The notes under the pieces were generated by a model. That model made no database searches. It had not been told where the DNA came from and saw only the letters and a program-made list of their open reading frames with translations. DNA of 64,000 nt. It comes from JBCFBK01 sp038562555 (GTDB lineage: Bacteria > Bacteroidota > Bacteroidia > Bacteroidales > Prolixibacteraceae). Positions 18,203-27,659 of this stretch are shown in pieces. Position 1 is the stretch's first letter; the number at the start of each line of letters is the position of its first letter. The stretch covers positions 62,001 through 126,000 of the forward strand of contig JBCFBK010000008.1 in the NCBI GenBank assembly GCA_038562555.1. Direction: 5' to 3'. A program made the translations under genes and the position numbers.

Positions 18203-20746
18203 ATGGCTGAAGGCGAAAAAATTATAAAGATCAACATAGAAGAGCAAATGAAATCGGCCTACATTGATTATTCGATGTCGGTAATTGTTTCAAGAGCTTT
18301 GCCTGACGTGCGTGACGGATTGAAACCGGTACACCGGCGAGTTCTGTATGGAATGCAGGAACTGGGCGTGTTTTCAAACCGCTCATACAAGAAATCGGCA
18401 AGAATTGTAGGTGAGGTACTTGGAAAGTACCATCCTCATGGCGATTCTTCCGTATATATGGCCATGGTAAGGATGGCACAGGAGTGGTCTTTGCGTTATC
18501 CATTGGTGGACGGACAGGGTAATTTTGGCTCGATCGACGGTGACAGTCCGGCGGCAATGAGGTATACAGAAGCCAGGATGACTAAGATCGCGGAAATGAC
18601 ACTGAGTGATCTGGACAAGAATACGGTAGATTTTCAACCCAACTTTGATGAATCTCTTAACGAACCTACTGTCCTGCCGACACGCTTTCCGCTTTTACTC
18701 GTAAACGGGACTTCCGGTATCGCAGTGGGCATGGCAACGAATATGCCCCCACATAATTTATCCGATACGATCGATGCGATTGTCGCGTACATTGATAATC
18801 GGGAAATTGACGTGAAGGATCTGATCCCGATTATAAAAGCGCCTGACTTTCCGACCGGTGGTATTATATACGGATACAAGGGAGTTGAAGAATCTTATGA
18901 AACCGGACGCGGACGGGTCCTGGTGCGTGGTAAATCTCACATTGAACCTTACGGAAACGGCCGCGAACGCATTATAATAACCGAAATCCCTTATATGGTC
19001 AATAAAGCGGAACTGATCATAAAAATCGCTGACCTTGTTAATGAGCGGAAAATTGAAGGGATCTCGAATGTCAATGATGAATCCGACCGCGACGGAATGC
19101 GGATTGTGATTGATATCAAAAAAGATGAAATTTCGAACGTTGTCCTGAATAAGCTTTACAAGTACACGCCGCTGCAAACATCATTCAGCGTGAATAACAT
19201 AGCCCTCGTCAAAGGAAGACCGCGTTTACTGAATCTTAAAGATCTGATTCATTATTTTGTAGACCACCGGCACGACGTGGTGATTCGCCGCACGCGCTAC
19301 GAGCTTGACCAGGCTGAAAAACGTGCCCATATTCTCGAGGGACTGATCATTGCCAGCGATAATATTGATGAAGTCATCGCTATCATCAGGGGATCGAAAA
19401 CCCCCGACGAAGCCCGTGAAAGTCTGATCAGCCGTTTCTCCTTATCCGATCTGCAGGCCCGGGCTATCGTGGAAATGCGCCTTCGCCAGTTAACCGGCCT
19501 GGAACAGGACAAACTGCATCAGGAATACGCGGATATTATGCAATTCATTGACCGCTGCCGGCAAATCCTGGCCGATGAAAGCCTGCGTATGCAGATCATT
19601 AAAGATGAACTGTTTGAAATAAAGCAGCAATTCGGAGATCAGCGGAAAACAGAAATTGTCCCCAACGCGGAAGAGTTCAACCCGGAAGATTTTTATGCCG
19701 ATGAGGAAATGGTCATCACTATTTCCCACCTGGGTTACATTAAGAGAACCCCGCTGACGGATTTTAAAACGCAGGGAAGGGGAGGAGTAGGCTCAAAGGG
19801 AAGCACGACCCGTGACGAGGACTTCCTCGAACACCTGTTTATCGCCTCTATGCACAATACGCTCTTGTTGTTTACAGAAAAGGGTAAGTGTTTCTGGCTG
19901 AAGGTATATGACATACCGGAAGGAACCAAAACCGCCAAAGGCCGCGCCATTCAAAATCTGCTTAATATTGAGGCAGACGATCAGGTATTGGCCTATATTA
20001 AGGTTAAAACACTCAGCGACTCCGATTATATCAACAACAATTACATTATTCTTTGCACGAAAAAGGGAATAATAAAAAAGACTTCTTTGGAAGCTTATTC
20101 CCGCCCCAGACAAAACGGTATCAATGCCATTACCGTCAGAGAGGGTGATCAACTGCTGGAAGCATTGCTCACAAACGGCAATCATGAAATTATGATCGCC
20201 GTCAGGTCGGGTAAAGCGATCCGCTTCCACGAAAAGATTGTCCGGGCAATCGGAAGAACAGCATCCGGGGTGAGAGGAATTACCCTCGGACATGAGCAGG
20301 ATGAGGTTGTTGGCATGATATCTGTGGAGAACCAGTCGGATGATGTGTTGGTAGTCTCCGAAAGGGGATACGGCAAACGTTCAAGCATCGAAGATTATCG
20401 GGTGACAAACCGCGGCGGAAAAGGCGTGAAAACAATCAATATTACAGAAAAAACAGGTAGCCTGATTACCGTAAAAAGCGTCGTTGATTCGAACGATTTA
20501 ATGATCATTACGCAGAAAGGCCTGACGATTCGCCTGCCAATATCGGCACTTCGGATAATGGGAAGAGCAACCCAGGGTGTCAGACTGATCAATCTGAGAG
20601 AGGACGATGCCATTGCATCTATTGCCCGGGTTGATATCGAAGACAGCAATAAGGTAAGTCTGGATGAAATATCAGAAGATCTTGGTGGGGATGGACTTGA
20701 TCCGAACGTTATTCCGCCCGAAGATCAGACCGATGCCGAAGAATGA
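18203..20746 (+). CDS. gyrA: DNA gyrase subunit A
   Basis: GyrA is the cutting and rejoining subunit of DNA gyrase, which introduces negative supercoils. It has 847 residues. The winged-helix segment HPHGDSSVYMAMVRMAQEW contains the quinolone-resistance region, with Ser at the position of E. coli Ser83. The catalytic Tyr is in AAMRYTEARM. The C-terminal domain has a GyrA-box variant, QGRGGVG, at about residue 524, which marks it as gyrase rather than topoisomerase IV. The acidic tail is normal. A strong AGGAG ribosome-binding site supports the start. Confidence 0.98.
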   Translation: MAEGEKIIKINIEEQMKSAYIDYSMSVIVSRALPDVRDGLKPVHRRVLYGMQELGVFSNRSYKKSARIVGEVLGKYHPHGDSSVYMAMVRMAQEWSLRYPLVDGQGNFGSIDGDSPAAMRYTEARMTKIAEMTLSDLDKNTVDFQPNFDESLNEPTVLPTRFPLLLVNGTSGIAVGMATNMPPHNLSDTIDAIVAYIDNREIDVKDLIPIIKAPDFPTGGIIYGYKGVEESYETGRGRVLVRGKSHIEPYGNGRERIIITEIPYMVNKAELIIKIADLVNERKIEGISNVNDESDRDGMRIVIDIKKDEISNVVLNKLYKYTPLQTSFSVNNIALVKGRPRLLNLKDLIHYFVDHRHDVVIRRTRYELDQAEKRAHILEGLIIASDNIDEVIAIIRGSKTPDEARESLISRFSLSDLQARAIVEMRLRQLTGLEQDKLHQEYADIMQFIDRCRQILADESLRMQIIKDELFEIKQQFGDQRKTEIVPNAEEFNPEDFYADEEMVITISHLGYIKRTPLTDFKTQGRGGVGSKGSTTRDEDFLEHLFIASMHNTLLLFTEKGKCFWLKVYDIPEGTKTAKGRAIQNLLNIEADDQVLAYIKVKTLSDSDYINNNYIILCTKKGIIKKTSLEAYSRPRQNGINAITVREGDQLLEALLTNGNHEIMIAVRSGKAIRFHEKIVRAIGRTASGVRGITLGHEQDEVVGMISVENQSDDVLVVSERGYGKRSSIEDYRVTNRGGKGVKTINITEKTGSLITVKSVVDSNDLMIITQKGLTIRLPISALRIMGRATQGVRLINLREDDAIASIARVDIEDSNKVSLDEISEDLGGDGLDPNVIPPEDQTDAEE

Positions 20747-20763
20747 TCTTTTAAAAGAGCCGG

Positions 20764-20794
20764 TTTGGCTTTGAAGCGAAAAGATTTAAATTTG
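20764..20794 (+). promoter_or_regulatory. Bacteroidota-type promoter of the TPR protein gene
   Basis: TTTG (20764-20767), a 19-base spacer, then TAAATTTG (20787-20794) exactly match the TTTG-N19-TAnnTTTG consensus for the primary sigma factor of Bacteroidota. It lies 25 bases before the ATG at 20819. This is the clearest promoter in the window. Confidence 0.85.
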
Positions 20795-20818
20795 CATTAA
20801 AAAATATCTTTAAATTAC

Positions 20819-22009
20819 ATGATGATGAAGAAAATAATTGTATTAATTGCCTTTTTAATTTCTGTTACAGGGGCCTTCGCCCAAAAAGGGAAGGTTGCCA
20901 GTGCACAGACATTAAAAGATTCGCAAAAATTGGATAAAGCACTGGAGGCAATCAATCAGGCGGTTGATCCGAATAACAGTGATGCTGAAAAATCAATCGG
21001 CTGGCCGAAAACCTGGGAAGTTCGCGGAGATATCTACCGTGCAATTTACCAGTCGAAGGATGCCAACATTAAAAAACTGGCAGACGATCCGTTGAAGGTT
21101 GCTTTGGAGTCGTATAAAAAAGCCCTGGAACTGGACGACAAAGACAAAAATGACAACGCGGTAAAAATCAGCCTTACCCTGTTGATTTCCGATTTTACAG
21201 ATCAGGCAGTTAAAGCGTTTAATGAAAACAAATACGAGAGGGCACTCGAGTCATTTAAAAGCATCCTGGAAATTGAAGAGATGCCTGTCATGGCCGAAGC
21301 TGATAAATCGGCTTCTGTCGATACGGTTATTATCTTTAATGCCGGCCTTGCGGCCTATAATGCCGAAAAATATGATGAGGCAGTAAAGTATTATAAAGAA
21401 GCAGCAAAGTACGAATACAACGGTGCGCGGACTTTTGAACTGATCGCCTCCAGCTATCTGAATATGAAAGACACAACACAGGCGTTAACCACATTGCAGG
21501 AGGGTTTTGAGAAATACCCCGAGAACAGTGCCATTCTGGTCCTGATGATCAATATTTACCTGAATGCCAATAAGGTGGACGACGCGATGAAATATCTGTC
21601 CCTGGCCATCAAGCAGGATCCGGAAAACGCATCGTTTTACTTTGCACGCGGTTCGCTTTATGATAAAATCGAAAAACCGGATAGCGCAATCACAGCTTAT
21701 GAAAAAGCGATCGAGCTGAAACCGGATTACTTTGATGCTTATTATAATCTGGGGGCCATTTATTATAACCAGGGAGTGAAACAGGTCGAAGTTGCCAATT
21801 CAATTCCGTCCAGTCAGCAGGATAAATATGAGGTTGAAAAAAATAAAGCGGACGATTATTTTAAAAAGGCAATCCCATATATGGAAAAAGCTTCAGAAAT
21901 CAATCCTGAAGATACATTCTCGCTTGAGTCATTAAAAACATTGTATTATCGCCTGAAAATGATGGACAAGTTTGATGAAGTGAATAAGAAGCTTGAAGAT
22001 CTTAAATAA
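20819..22009 (+). CDS. Secreted tetratricopeptide-repeat protein
   Basis: This is a 396-residue protein with a signal peptide (MMMKKIIVLIAFLISVTGAFAQ, cleavage after AFA) followed by tetratricopeptide repeats across most of its length. Examples are TALTTLQEGFEKYPENSAIL and DSAITAYEKAIELKPDYFDA. Three ATG codons occur close together at the start, so the exact first codon is uncertain. TPR domains mediate protein-protein contacts; the cargo is unknown. It has its own promoter and terminator, so it is a single-gene unit. Confidence 0.85.
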   Translation: MMMKKIIVLIAFLISVTGAFAQKGKVASAQTLKDSQKLDKALEAINQAVDPNNSDAEKSIGWPKTWEVRGDIYRAIYQSKDANIKKLADDPLKVALESYKKALELDDKDKNDNAVKISLTLLISDFTDQAVKAFNENKYERALESFKSILEIEEMPVMAEADKSASVDTVIIFNAGLAAYNAEKYDEAVKYYKEAAKYEYNGARTFELIASSYLNMKDTTQALTTLQEGFEKYPENSAILVLMINIYLNANKVDDAMKYLSLAIKQDPENASFYFARGSLYDKIEKPDSAITAYEKAIELKPDYFDAYYNLGAIYYNQGVKQVEVANSIPSSQQDKYEVEKNKADDYFKKAIPYMEKASEINPEDTFSLESLKTLYYRLKMMDKFDEVNKKLEDLK

Positions 22010-22019
22010 GTACACAATT

Positions 22020-22049
22020 AGAAGAGGGATTTTGGTTCCTCTTCTTTTT
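22020..22049 (+). terminator. Terminator of the TPR protein gene
   Basis: AGAAGAGG (22020-22027) and CCTCTTCT (22038-22045) form a perfect 8-bp stem with a 10-base loop, then TTTT. It starts 10 bases after the stop codon. Confidence 0.88.
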
Positions 22050-22172
22050 AATCAACACAATTTAACATAATATCAACTATAAGACAACTGGAGTTTTCCT
22101 GTTTTGCTGCCGGAGGCCATGTTTTCTCAAATATCGGCCGGATTTGAGGTTCATTATGTTTATATCCTGCTC

Positions 22173-22643
22173 TCAGATTTCTGTGTTGCGTAACATGTAA
22201 GATGAATAGTCTTTCAATGCCGGAATATACTCCTGATGAAATAAGCGCGACGAAATAATGAAATCGGCTGTTGAACGATTCATGGCGATCGGAATATTGT
22301 ATAGTGTCGAAATTCTTAGTAACGCTTTAACATCGACGTCGTGTGGCTGCGGCTGCATGGGGTCCCAGAAAAAGATCATCAGATTCACTTTTCCTTCGCT
22401 GATCATGGCGCCAAGTTGCTGGTCACCGCCAAGTGGTCCTGATTTGAGAAGCTGCACATCAGGCGGTACAGCATCATTTTCACGGCATTTCTGACTGAGT
22501 GTCTCCCGAACCAGTTTGCCGGTAGTTCCTGTGCAAACGATGCGATGTGACAAAAACTCCTGCCAGTTGTAGCCAACCCATTCCATCATATCCTTTTTCC
22601 GGTTGTCGTGGGCCACCAGCGCAATAGTCTTTTGTTTTTTCAT
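22173..22643 (-). CDS. mgsA: Methylglyoxal synthase
   Basis: MgsA converts dihydroxyacetone phosphate to methylglyoxal and phosphate, a bypass of lower glycolysis. The 156 residues contain ALVAHDNRKKDM, TGTTGKL, the SGPLGGDQQLGA catalytic segment and FFWDPMQPQPHDVDVKALLR, all typical. It follows the flavodoxin gene by 91 bases, with a hairpin between, so it is probably transcribed separately. Confidence 0.96.
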   Translation of the reverse strand: MKKQKTIALVAHDNRKKDMMEWVGYNWQEFLSHRIVCTGTTGKLVRETLSQKCRENDAVPPDVQLLKSGPLGGDQQLGAMISEGKVNLMIFFWDPMQPQPHDVDVKALLRISTLYNIPIAMNRSTADFIISSRLFHQEYIPALKDYSSYMLRNTEI

Positions 22644-22672
22644 AATTGAGTATTTAACATATTATCGTAAAT

Positions 22673-22721
22673 TAAAAGCACCGGAAAACATAAGCTCTTC
22701 GCATAGTTTACCGATGCTTTA
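22673..22721 (-). terminator. Candidate terminator downstream of flavodoxin
   Basis: Read on the minus strand, TAAAGCATCGG pairs with CCGGTGCTTTTA apart from small mismatches around a ~26-base loop, followed by a T-rich run. It begins 13 bases after the flavodoxin stop and ends upstream of mgsA. Confidence 0.45.
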
Positions 22722-22734
22722 TAGTGTTCTGATT

Positions 22735-23247
22735 TTACGCCAAACTCATTTCTTGCTTTATTGCAGCCACCCATTTTTCGATGCGGTCTTTCGAAAGCCG
22801 GGCCTGATTCTCCTGGTCCAGCACCAATCCCATGAATTTTCCATCTTCGATTGCCGCAGACGACTCAAACTCATATTTATCCGTTTTGGTATAACCGGTC
22901 AGCTTTGCTCCCCGGTTACGCAGCAGCCTTCCTATTGTACCGATTCCGTCTGCAAAGTTCTCGGGATAACCTTCCTGATCGCCGAGTCCGAAAATTGCAA
23001 TTGTTTTGCCTTTCATGTCCAGTTCCTTCATAGCCGGTACGAATTCATCCCAGTAGTTCGGTAGTTCGCCATCAAACCAGGTCGGAACACCCAGGATCAG
23101 ATTATCGTAGCTCAGGAATTCTTCCGGAGTAATTTCTTCTGCATTCACGGCCTGTACCTTGTCTTTTCCTAAAACCTCAATGATCTTTTCTGCGGCCCTG
23201 GCCGTTTTGTTGCTGTTAAAACTATAAATGATTGCTGTTTTGCTCAT
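22735..23247 (-). CDS. Flavodoxin
   Basis: This is a 170-residue, FMN-binding, low-potential electron carrier of the long-chain type. The N-terminal IIYSFNSNKTARAAEKI is a variant of the phosphate-binding loop. LGVPTWFDGELPNYWDEF and IFGLGDQEGYPENFADG are the FMN-contacting loops seen in FldA proteins. It begins 11 bases after the stop of the E1 gene on the same strand, so it is likely co-transcribed with the oxoacid dehydrogenase genes. The functional link is not established. Confidence 0.92.
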   Translation of the reverse strand: MSKTAIIYSFNSNKTARAAEKIIEVLGKDKVQAVNAEEITPEEFLSYDNLILGVPTWFDGELPNYWDEFVPAMKELDMKGKTIAIFGLGDQEGYPENFADGIGTIGRLLRNRGAKLTGYTKTDKYEFESSAAIEDGKFMGLVLDQENQARLSKDRIEKWVAAIKQEMSLA

Positions 23248-23258
23248 GCTGTTTAATT

Positions 23259-25301
23259 TTAATAGGCCAAAATGGATTTTGCTGCCTCGAATATTTTTTC
23301 GGCATTTGGCAGGATCTTCTTTTCATATGCTCTGTGAAAGCCGACCGGTGTAAAGGGTGATCCGACACGGTGAACCGGCCCGTCGAGGTGTTCGAAAGCC
23401 TCTTCCATGATCAAAGAAGTGATTTCAGCGCCAAATCCCGAATGGACCTTATCCTCGTGTACCACAAGTACTTTCCCCGTTTTTTTTACGCCTTCCAGAA
23501 TAGCTTCGCGGTCGAGCGGAACAAGCGAGCGCAGGTCAAGTACCTCGCATTCATAGCCTTCTTTGGCAAGTTTATCTGCTGCCTGGAGACACATGTGCGT
23601 GGTATTGCCGTAGGTGACCATAAGCAGGTCACTCCCCTCCCGGCGCACCCGTGCTTTGCCAAACGGAACTTCAAAATCATCGGGAATCACTGTTGCTGCC
23701 TTTGGGTCATTGTATAGTGCTTTTGGCTCCATAAACATGGTTATTCCACGGGAACGGATGGCTGTCCTGAGCAAACCGGCCGCATCATCAGCAAATGACG
23801 GATAAACGATCCGTACGCCGGGTATTGAAGTCAGTGCACCCTCAATTGTTTGCGAATGGTATAATCCGCCGCCGATATATCCTCCCGACGCGAGCCGGAT
23901 GGTGACGTTTGGCACGAATTTCCCGTTCGACCGCCAGTAATCATGACTGCACTCCACATATTGCTCCATAGCCGGCCAAAAATAATCGGCAAATTCAGCC
24001 CCTTCAACTACAATCCGTATCTTTTCACTAAAACGTGACATGCCGTTGGCAGTACCCACAATAAAGTCTTCTGCAATGGGGGCGTTAAAAACCCGTTTTG
24101 GCCCGAACTCCTGTTGAAGTCCCTTCGACACGTTAAAAATACCTCCTTTGTCTTTGTTGGCCATATCCTGTCCCCAGATGAAGGTGTCAGGATTTCGGCG
24201 AAACTCGGCTTTCAGGGTTTCATTTAAGGCGGTGATCAGTTTTTTAGGCGTTCCTTCTTCATGATGTGTGCCATCCGGATATTTTTCCGACTGAAAGGGT
24301 TCCGGGAGCACATAATTCAGATAAGATTCCGGATCGGGATCGGGCGCCTTCAAGGCAGCCTTATGTGCTTCTTTCACGGTAAGTGTTGCTTCGTCCTTTA
24401 CTTGCTGAACCTCTTCCTGGGTAAGGCGGTCGTAGCGTTTCAGCATGCGCTCGTATTTAGCAATCGGATCATATTCGGCCACGTAATTACGTTCTTCATC
24501 AGGCCGGTATAATTCATGGCGGTCTGAATTGGAATGGGAATGGATTCTGACACAGTTCGCCTGAACAATCACAGGCTCACATGCTTCAATGGCATGGCGC
24601 CTTGCTTCGGCCATCGCATTCATCGAGTCGAACACGTCTTTTCCGTTACAATGAATAATCCGCAAGTTCTTAAAGCCCGTGAAATTGTTGGCTACTTTGC
24701 GGTTGGCTGTTTGATCTTTTTTGGGTACGGAAATTCCGTAGCCGTTATCCTGCAGCACAAAAATTACCGGAAGCTTCTCTTTTGTGGCACCGTTAAAGGC
24801 TTCATAAACAAATCCTTCAGATACGGCGGATTCTCCCATCGAACTGATGGCGACAGCTTTCGCCCCATAATACTTAATGGCGCGGGCGACCCCAACCGCA
24901 TGCAGGGTATGATTTCCGGTAAGCGACGATACGCTGTGAATATTCCATTCCACCTTGGCAAAATGGTTAGACATATGACGGCCTCCGCTTGACGGGTCTG
25001 TTGCCTTGGAAATACCGTTCAGAATGATTTCTTCTGCGGTTAATCCCGCCGACAGGGCCGTTAACATATCGCGGTAATACAAGAACAGATGATCATTTTG
25101 CTTTTCAAAAACCTGTCCGATAGCCAGCTGGATCCCGTCATGTCCGGCATACGGGGCGTGATATGACCAGCCAATGGCCTGCTTAAGATAATTTGGCGCT
25201 TTGTTGTCGATGGCCCGTCCCACCGACAGCAAATGGAGCCACTTTATAAGCTGTTCTTTAGATGTCGTTTTGATCGAATATAATTCGGGATATGTTGTCA
25301 T
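23259..25301 (-). CDS. 2-oxoacid dehydrogenase E1, fused alpha and beta subunits
   Basis: This is a thiamine-diphosphate enzyme that decarboxylates a 2-oxoacid and passes the acyl group to the lipoyl arm of E2. In its 680 residues the alpha part (about 1-320) has the ThDP motif MGESAVSEG followed by QDNGYGIS. The beta part (about 345-680) has IAEDFIVGTANGMSRF and a C-terminal transketolase domain (VLVVHEDKVHSGFGAEI). Alpha and beta fused in one chain, together with the E2 type, point to a branched-chain oxoacid dehydrogenase, but substrate choice is inferred. It is 31 bases after the E2 gene. No E3 gene is adjacent. Confidence 0.92.
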   Translation of the reverse strand: MTTYPELYSIKTTSKEQLIKWLHLLSVGRAIDNKAPNYLKQAIGWSYHAPYAGHDGIQLAIGQVFEKQNDHLFLYYRDMLTALSAGLTAEEIILNGISKATDPSSGGRHMSNHFAKVEWNIHSVSSLTGNHTLHAVGVARAIKYYGAKAVAISSMGESAVSEGFVYEAFNGATKEKLPVIFVLQDNGYGISVPKKDQTANRKVANNFTGFKNLRIIHCNGKDVFDSMNAMAEARRHAIEACEPVIVQANCVRIHSHSNSDRHELYRPDEERNYVAEYDPIAKYERMLKRYDRLTQEEVQQVKDEATLTVKEAHKAALKAPDPDPESYLNYVLPEPFQSEKYPDGTHHEEGTPKKLITALNETLKAEFRRNPDTFIWGQDMANKDKGGIFNVSKGLQQEFGPKRVFNAPIAEDFIVGTANGMSRFSEKIRIVVEGAEFADYFWPAMEQYVECSHDYWRSNGKFVPNVTIRLASGGYIGGGLYHSQTIEGALTSIPGVRIVYPSFADDAAGLLRTAIRSRGITMFMEPKALYNDPKAATVIPDDFEVPFGKARVRREGSDLLMVTYGNTTHMCLQAADKLAKEGYECEVLDLRSLVPLDREAILEGVKKTGKVLVVHEDKVHSGFGAEITSLIMEEAFEHLDGPVHRVGSPFTPVGFHRAYEKKILPNAEKIFEAAKSILAY

Positions 25302-25332
25302 GGTCTTCTCTTTATTTTATATATGCGGCCTG

Positions 25333-26736
25333 TTAAATGGCCCGGTTAATATCAAATTCTTCGAGGATGTCAGCTATTCTGCGAAGGAAAGCTCCACCCA
25401 GCGCGCCGTCGATGATCCGATGGTCATAGGTAAGTGACAAAAACATTTTATGACGGACTACGATCACATCGCCTGTCAGGGTTTCCATGACAGCCGGCTT
25501 TTTCTCAATGCTGCCGGTCGCCAGAATAGCAACCTGCGGCTGATTGATGATCGGTGTTCCGATAATGTTCCGGAATGTTCCGAAGTTGGTAATACTGAAC
25601 GTTCCTCCCGTGAAATCATCCATTCCCAATTTGTTTTTCCTTGCACCGTCGGCCAGACCGTTAAGTGTTTTCGTCAGTCCCAGCAAATTTTTTTGTTCTG
25701 CTTCCCGAATAACCGGTACGACCAGGTTGCCATCGGGTTTGGCCACGGCAATTCCGATATTAACGTTCTTGTGAAAATGGATCTTATCGCCTTCCACCGA
25801 TGCGTTTACGAGCGGGAATTCAGTCAGCGCCTGGGCCGTTGCTTCCGTAAATACCGGCATGAAGGTGAGTTTTTCTCCGTATTTGCTTAAAAACTCTTCC
25901 TTGACCCTGTTTCTCCACAATACCAGGTTCGTCACATCGGCTTCCACAACAGAGGTGACGTGAGCCGATATCTTCTTTGACTCAACCATACGCTCCGCAA
26001 TGATCTTACGAACACGGTCCATTTCCACAATCTGGTCGGTCGCACCAAAGGACGGACCAGCTTTATGTATTTCCCTGGTTCCACTTGACTGAGACGCCTG
26101 TTGGGCTGGCTGTTCTGCTTTAGCTTGCTTTTCCGGTTGCACAGCTTTTCCCTGTTTTTTATCTTCAAGATACTGCAGGACATCTTTTTTCTGAACACGG
26201 CCATTCTCACCCGATCCGGAAATGCTTTCCAATTCTTCAAAACTGATATTCTCCTCCCGGGCGATATTCATCACCAGCGGGGAATAAAAACGGCCTGAAC
26301 CACCCTTTTTATCTGCATTGGCTGCCTGCTCAGGTTTTTCCGACACTTCAGGATTGCCTGCCGCAGTTGTTGATTTTTCAGCCTGCTGCTTCTTCGGTTC
26401 TTCTTTCCGGTCGTTCTTTTCTTCTTTTTCTGTATCTTTTGCTTCCCTGATTTCTTCGTCTGCCGGCCTTTCCTCCTGATCTCCCGTGTCTTCATCTTCC
26501 ATCTTAATGATGGCGACGATTTCCCCAACGGGTACCAGATCATTCTCTTTGTAAAGGATTTTTGAAATAATCCCTTCAACTGGTGACGGAATTTCAGAAT
26601 CAACTTTTTCTGTTGCCACTTCAAACAAGGCATCATCTTCTTCGACTTTATCACCTTCCTTGATAAACCATTTGGTAATCGTTGCTTCCTGAACGCTCTC
26701 ACCAAGTTTGGGCATTTGTACTTTAAACTCTGACAT
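25333..26736 (-). CDS. Dihydrolipoamide acyltransferase (E2) of a 2-oxoacid dehydrogenase
   Basis: E2 is the core of the dehydrogenase complex. The 467 residues comprise one lipoyl domain with the lipoylated Lys44 in ATEKVDSE, a charged linker rich in Lys/Glu (about 85-145), an E3/E1-binding domain (SPLVMNIAREENISFEELE, about 152-190), a second Gln/Ala-rich linker, and the catalytic domain ending with the active-site YDHRIIDGALGG. It is first in the E2-E1-flavodoxin cluster. A branched-chain substrate is likely but not proven. Confidence 0.93.
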   Translation of the reverse strand: MSEFKVQMPKLGESVQEATITKWFIKEGDKVEEDDALFEVATEKVDSEIPSPVEGIISKILYKENDLVPVGEIVAIIKMEDEDTGDQEERPADEEIREAKDTEKEEKNDRKEEPKKQQAEKSTTAAGNPEVSEKPEQAANADKKGGSGRFYSPLVMNIAREENISFEELESISGSGENGRVQKKDVLQYLEDKKQGKAVQPEKQAKAEQPAQQASQSSGTREIHKAGPSFGATDQIVEMDRVRKIIAERMVESKKISAHVTSVVEADVTNLVLWRNRVKEEFLSKYGEKLTFMPVFTEATAQALTEFPLVNASVEGDKIHFHKNVNIGIAVAKPDGNLVVPVIREAEQKNLLGLTKTLNGLADGARKNKLGMDDFTGGTFSITNFGTFRNIIGTPIINQPQVAILATGSIEKKPAVMETLTGDVIVVRHKMFLSLTYDHRIIDGALGGAFLRRIADILEEFDINRAI

Positions 26737-26984
26737 ATTTTTCTGCTTGTTTTTTCAGTTAATGTTCCTGCGATTTGTCTATATATTCTTATTCGTCTCG
26801 ACGATTTATAAATGCAACAAAACGGTAAAAACAGTTATCTCCGGTCCCGCCAATCCGTTTATTTAACAATTGCAGTTCCTGCTTAATTTTTTACCTCTAA
26901 GAACAAGCCACGAAGTGAAATGTTCATGACGATCATTTGATTAATTTGATTTACCTGCCGGGCAATCTGGACAATAAAAAGAGC

Positions 26985-27003
26985 TTTCGGCAGACGACCG
27001 AAA
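26985..27003 (-). terminator. Weak terminator candidate after the small secreted protein gene
   Basis: On the minus strand TTTCGG pairs with CCGAAA around a 7-base loop, and CTCTTTTTA follows. It lies 30 bases beyond the stop at 27033. The stem is short. Confidence 0.4.
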
Positions 27004-27032
27004 ACCTGAAAAAAAAATAACACAAAACAGCG

Positions 27033-27488
27033 CTATTTGATGATAATTTTATCGAAAATCCCCACTATTTCCTGAGGATTATTAGCAGCCCGCAATTCAG
27101 CCTCGATGGGGGTGGTATTTTTGGAAGCAATTTGGATACATTTGTCCAAAATAGATTGTAATTCCCTTTCTGCTTTTTCCTGGGTGACGATGCCTTTTTT
27201 AAGACACTTGCAATAATAGTCTGCTAATTTCCGGATCGAATAATACAGGTCCGGTTTGATAATTTCGGTGGAAGCCATAATCCGCTGAGCGGAATTTTTT
27301 ATCTTTCTGGTGTAAACAAGATCGAACTGTGCCAGTTTCCGGCACAAATCCACACTTAAATAGTTTTCCTGGTGAAAGACATCAACAGCCGGACATTGAA
27401 CCTCCGTACTTTCAAAAACATATAGGTCCTGTGCTTTTCCCGAAAATACAAACAGAAGAAGTATGGTAAGCAATCCCAGTAATCTCAT
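27033..27488 (-). CDS. Hypothetical secreted protein
   Basis: This is a 151-residue protein of unknown function. It has a signal peptide (LLGLLTILLLFVFSGKAQ, cleavage after KAQ). The mature part is mostly helical-looking, with several Cys (CPAV, LCRK, YCKC, KCIQ) that could form disulfides. I recognise no domain. It lies 171 bases after the beta-lactamase-like gene on the same strand, and a weak hairpin follows it. Confidence 0.7.
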   Translation of the reverse strand: MRLLGLLTILLLFVFSGKAQDLYVFESTEVQCPAVDVFHQENYLSVDLCRKLAQFDLVYTRKIKNSAQRIMASTEIIKPDLYYSIRKLADYYCKCLKKGIVTQEKAERELQSILDKCIQIASKNTTPIEAELRAANNPQEIVGIFDKIIIK

Positions 27489-27659
27489 AAATCTCAGTTT
27501 TACCGTTTTAAAGTTATAAATTTCCTGACCGGAACGGAGATTTTATTCGTTAAAAAAGGTTAAACCGGGCAGCTTTGAATACCATTTACCGGTAAAAGTG
27601 TACAACTTACCTGTTTTAAAAGTCAGGTTGTCCGTTTCTGCTTTGTTTGCTTCAGACAA

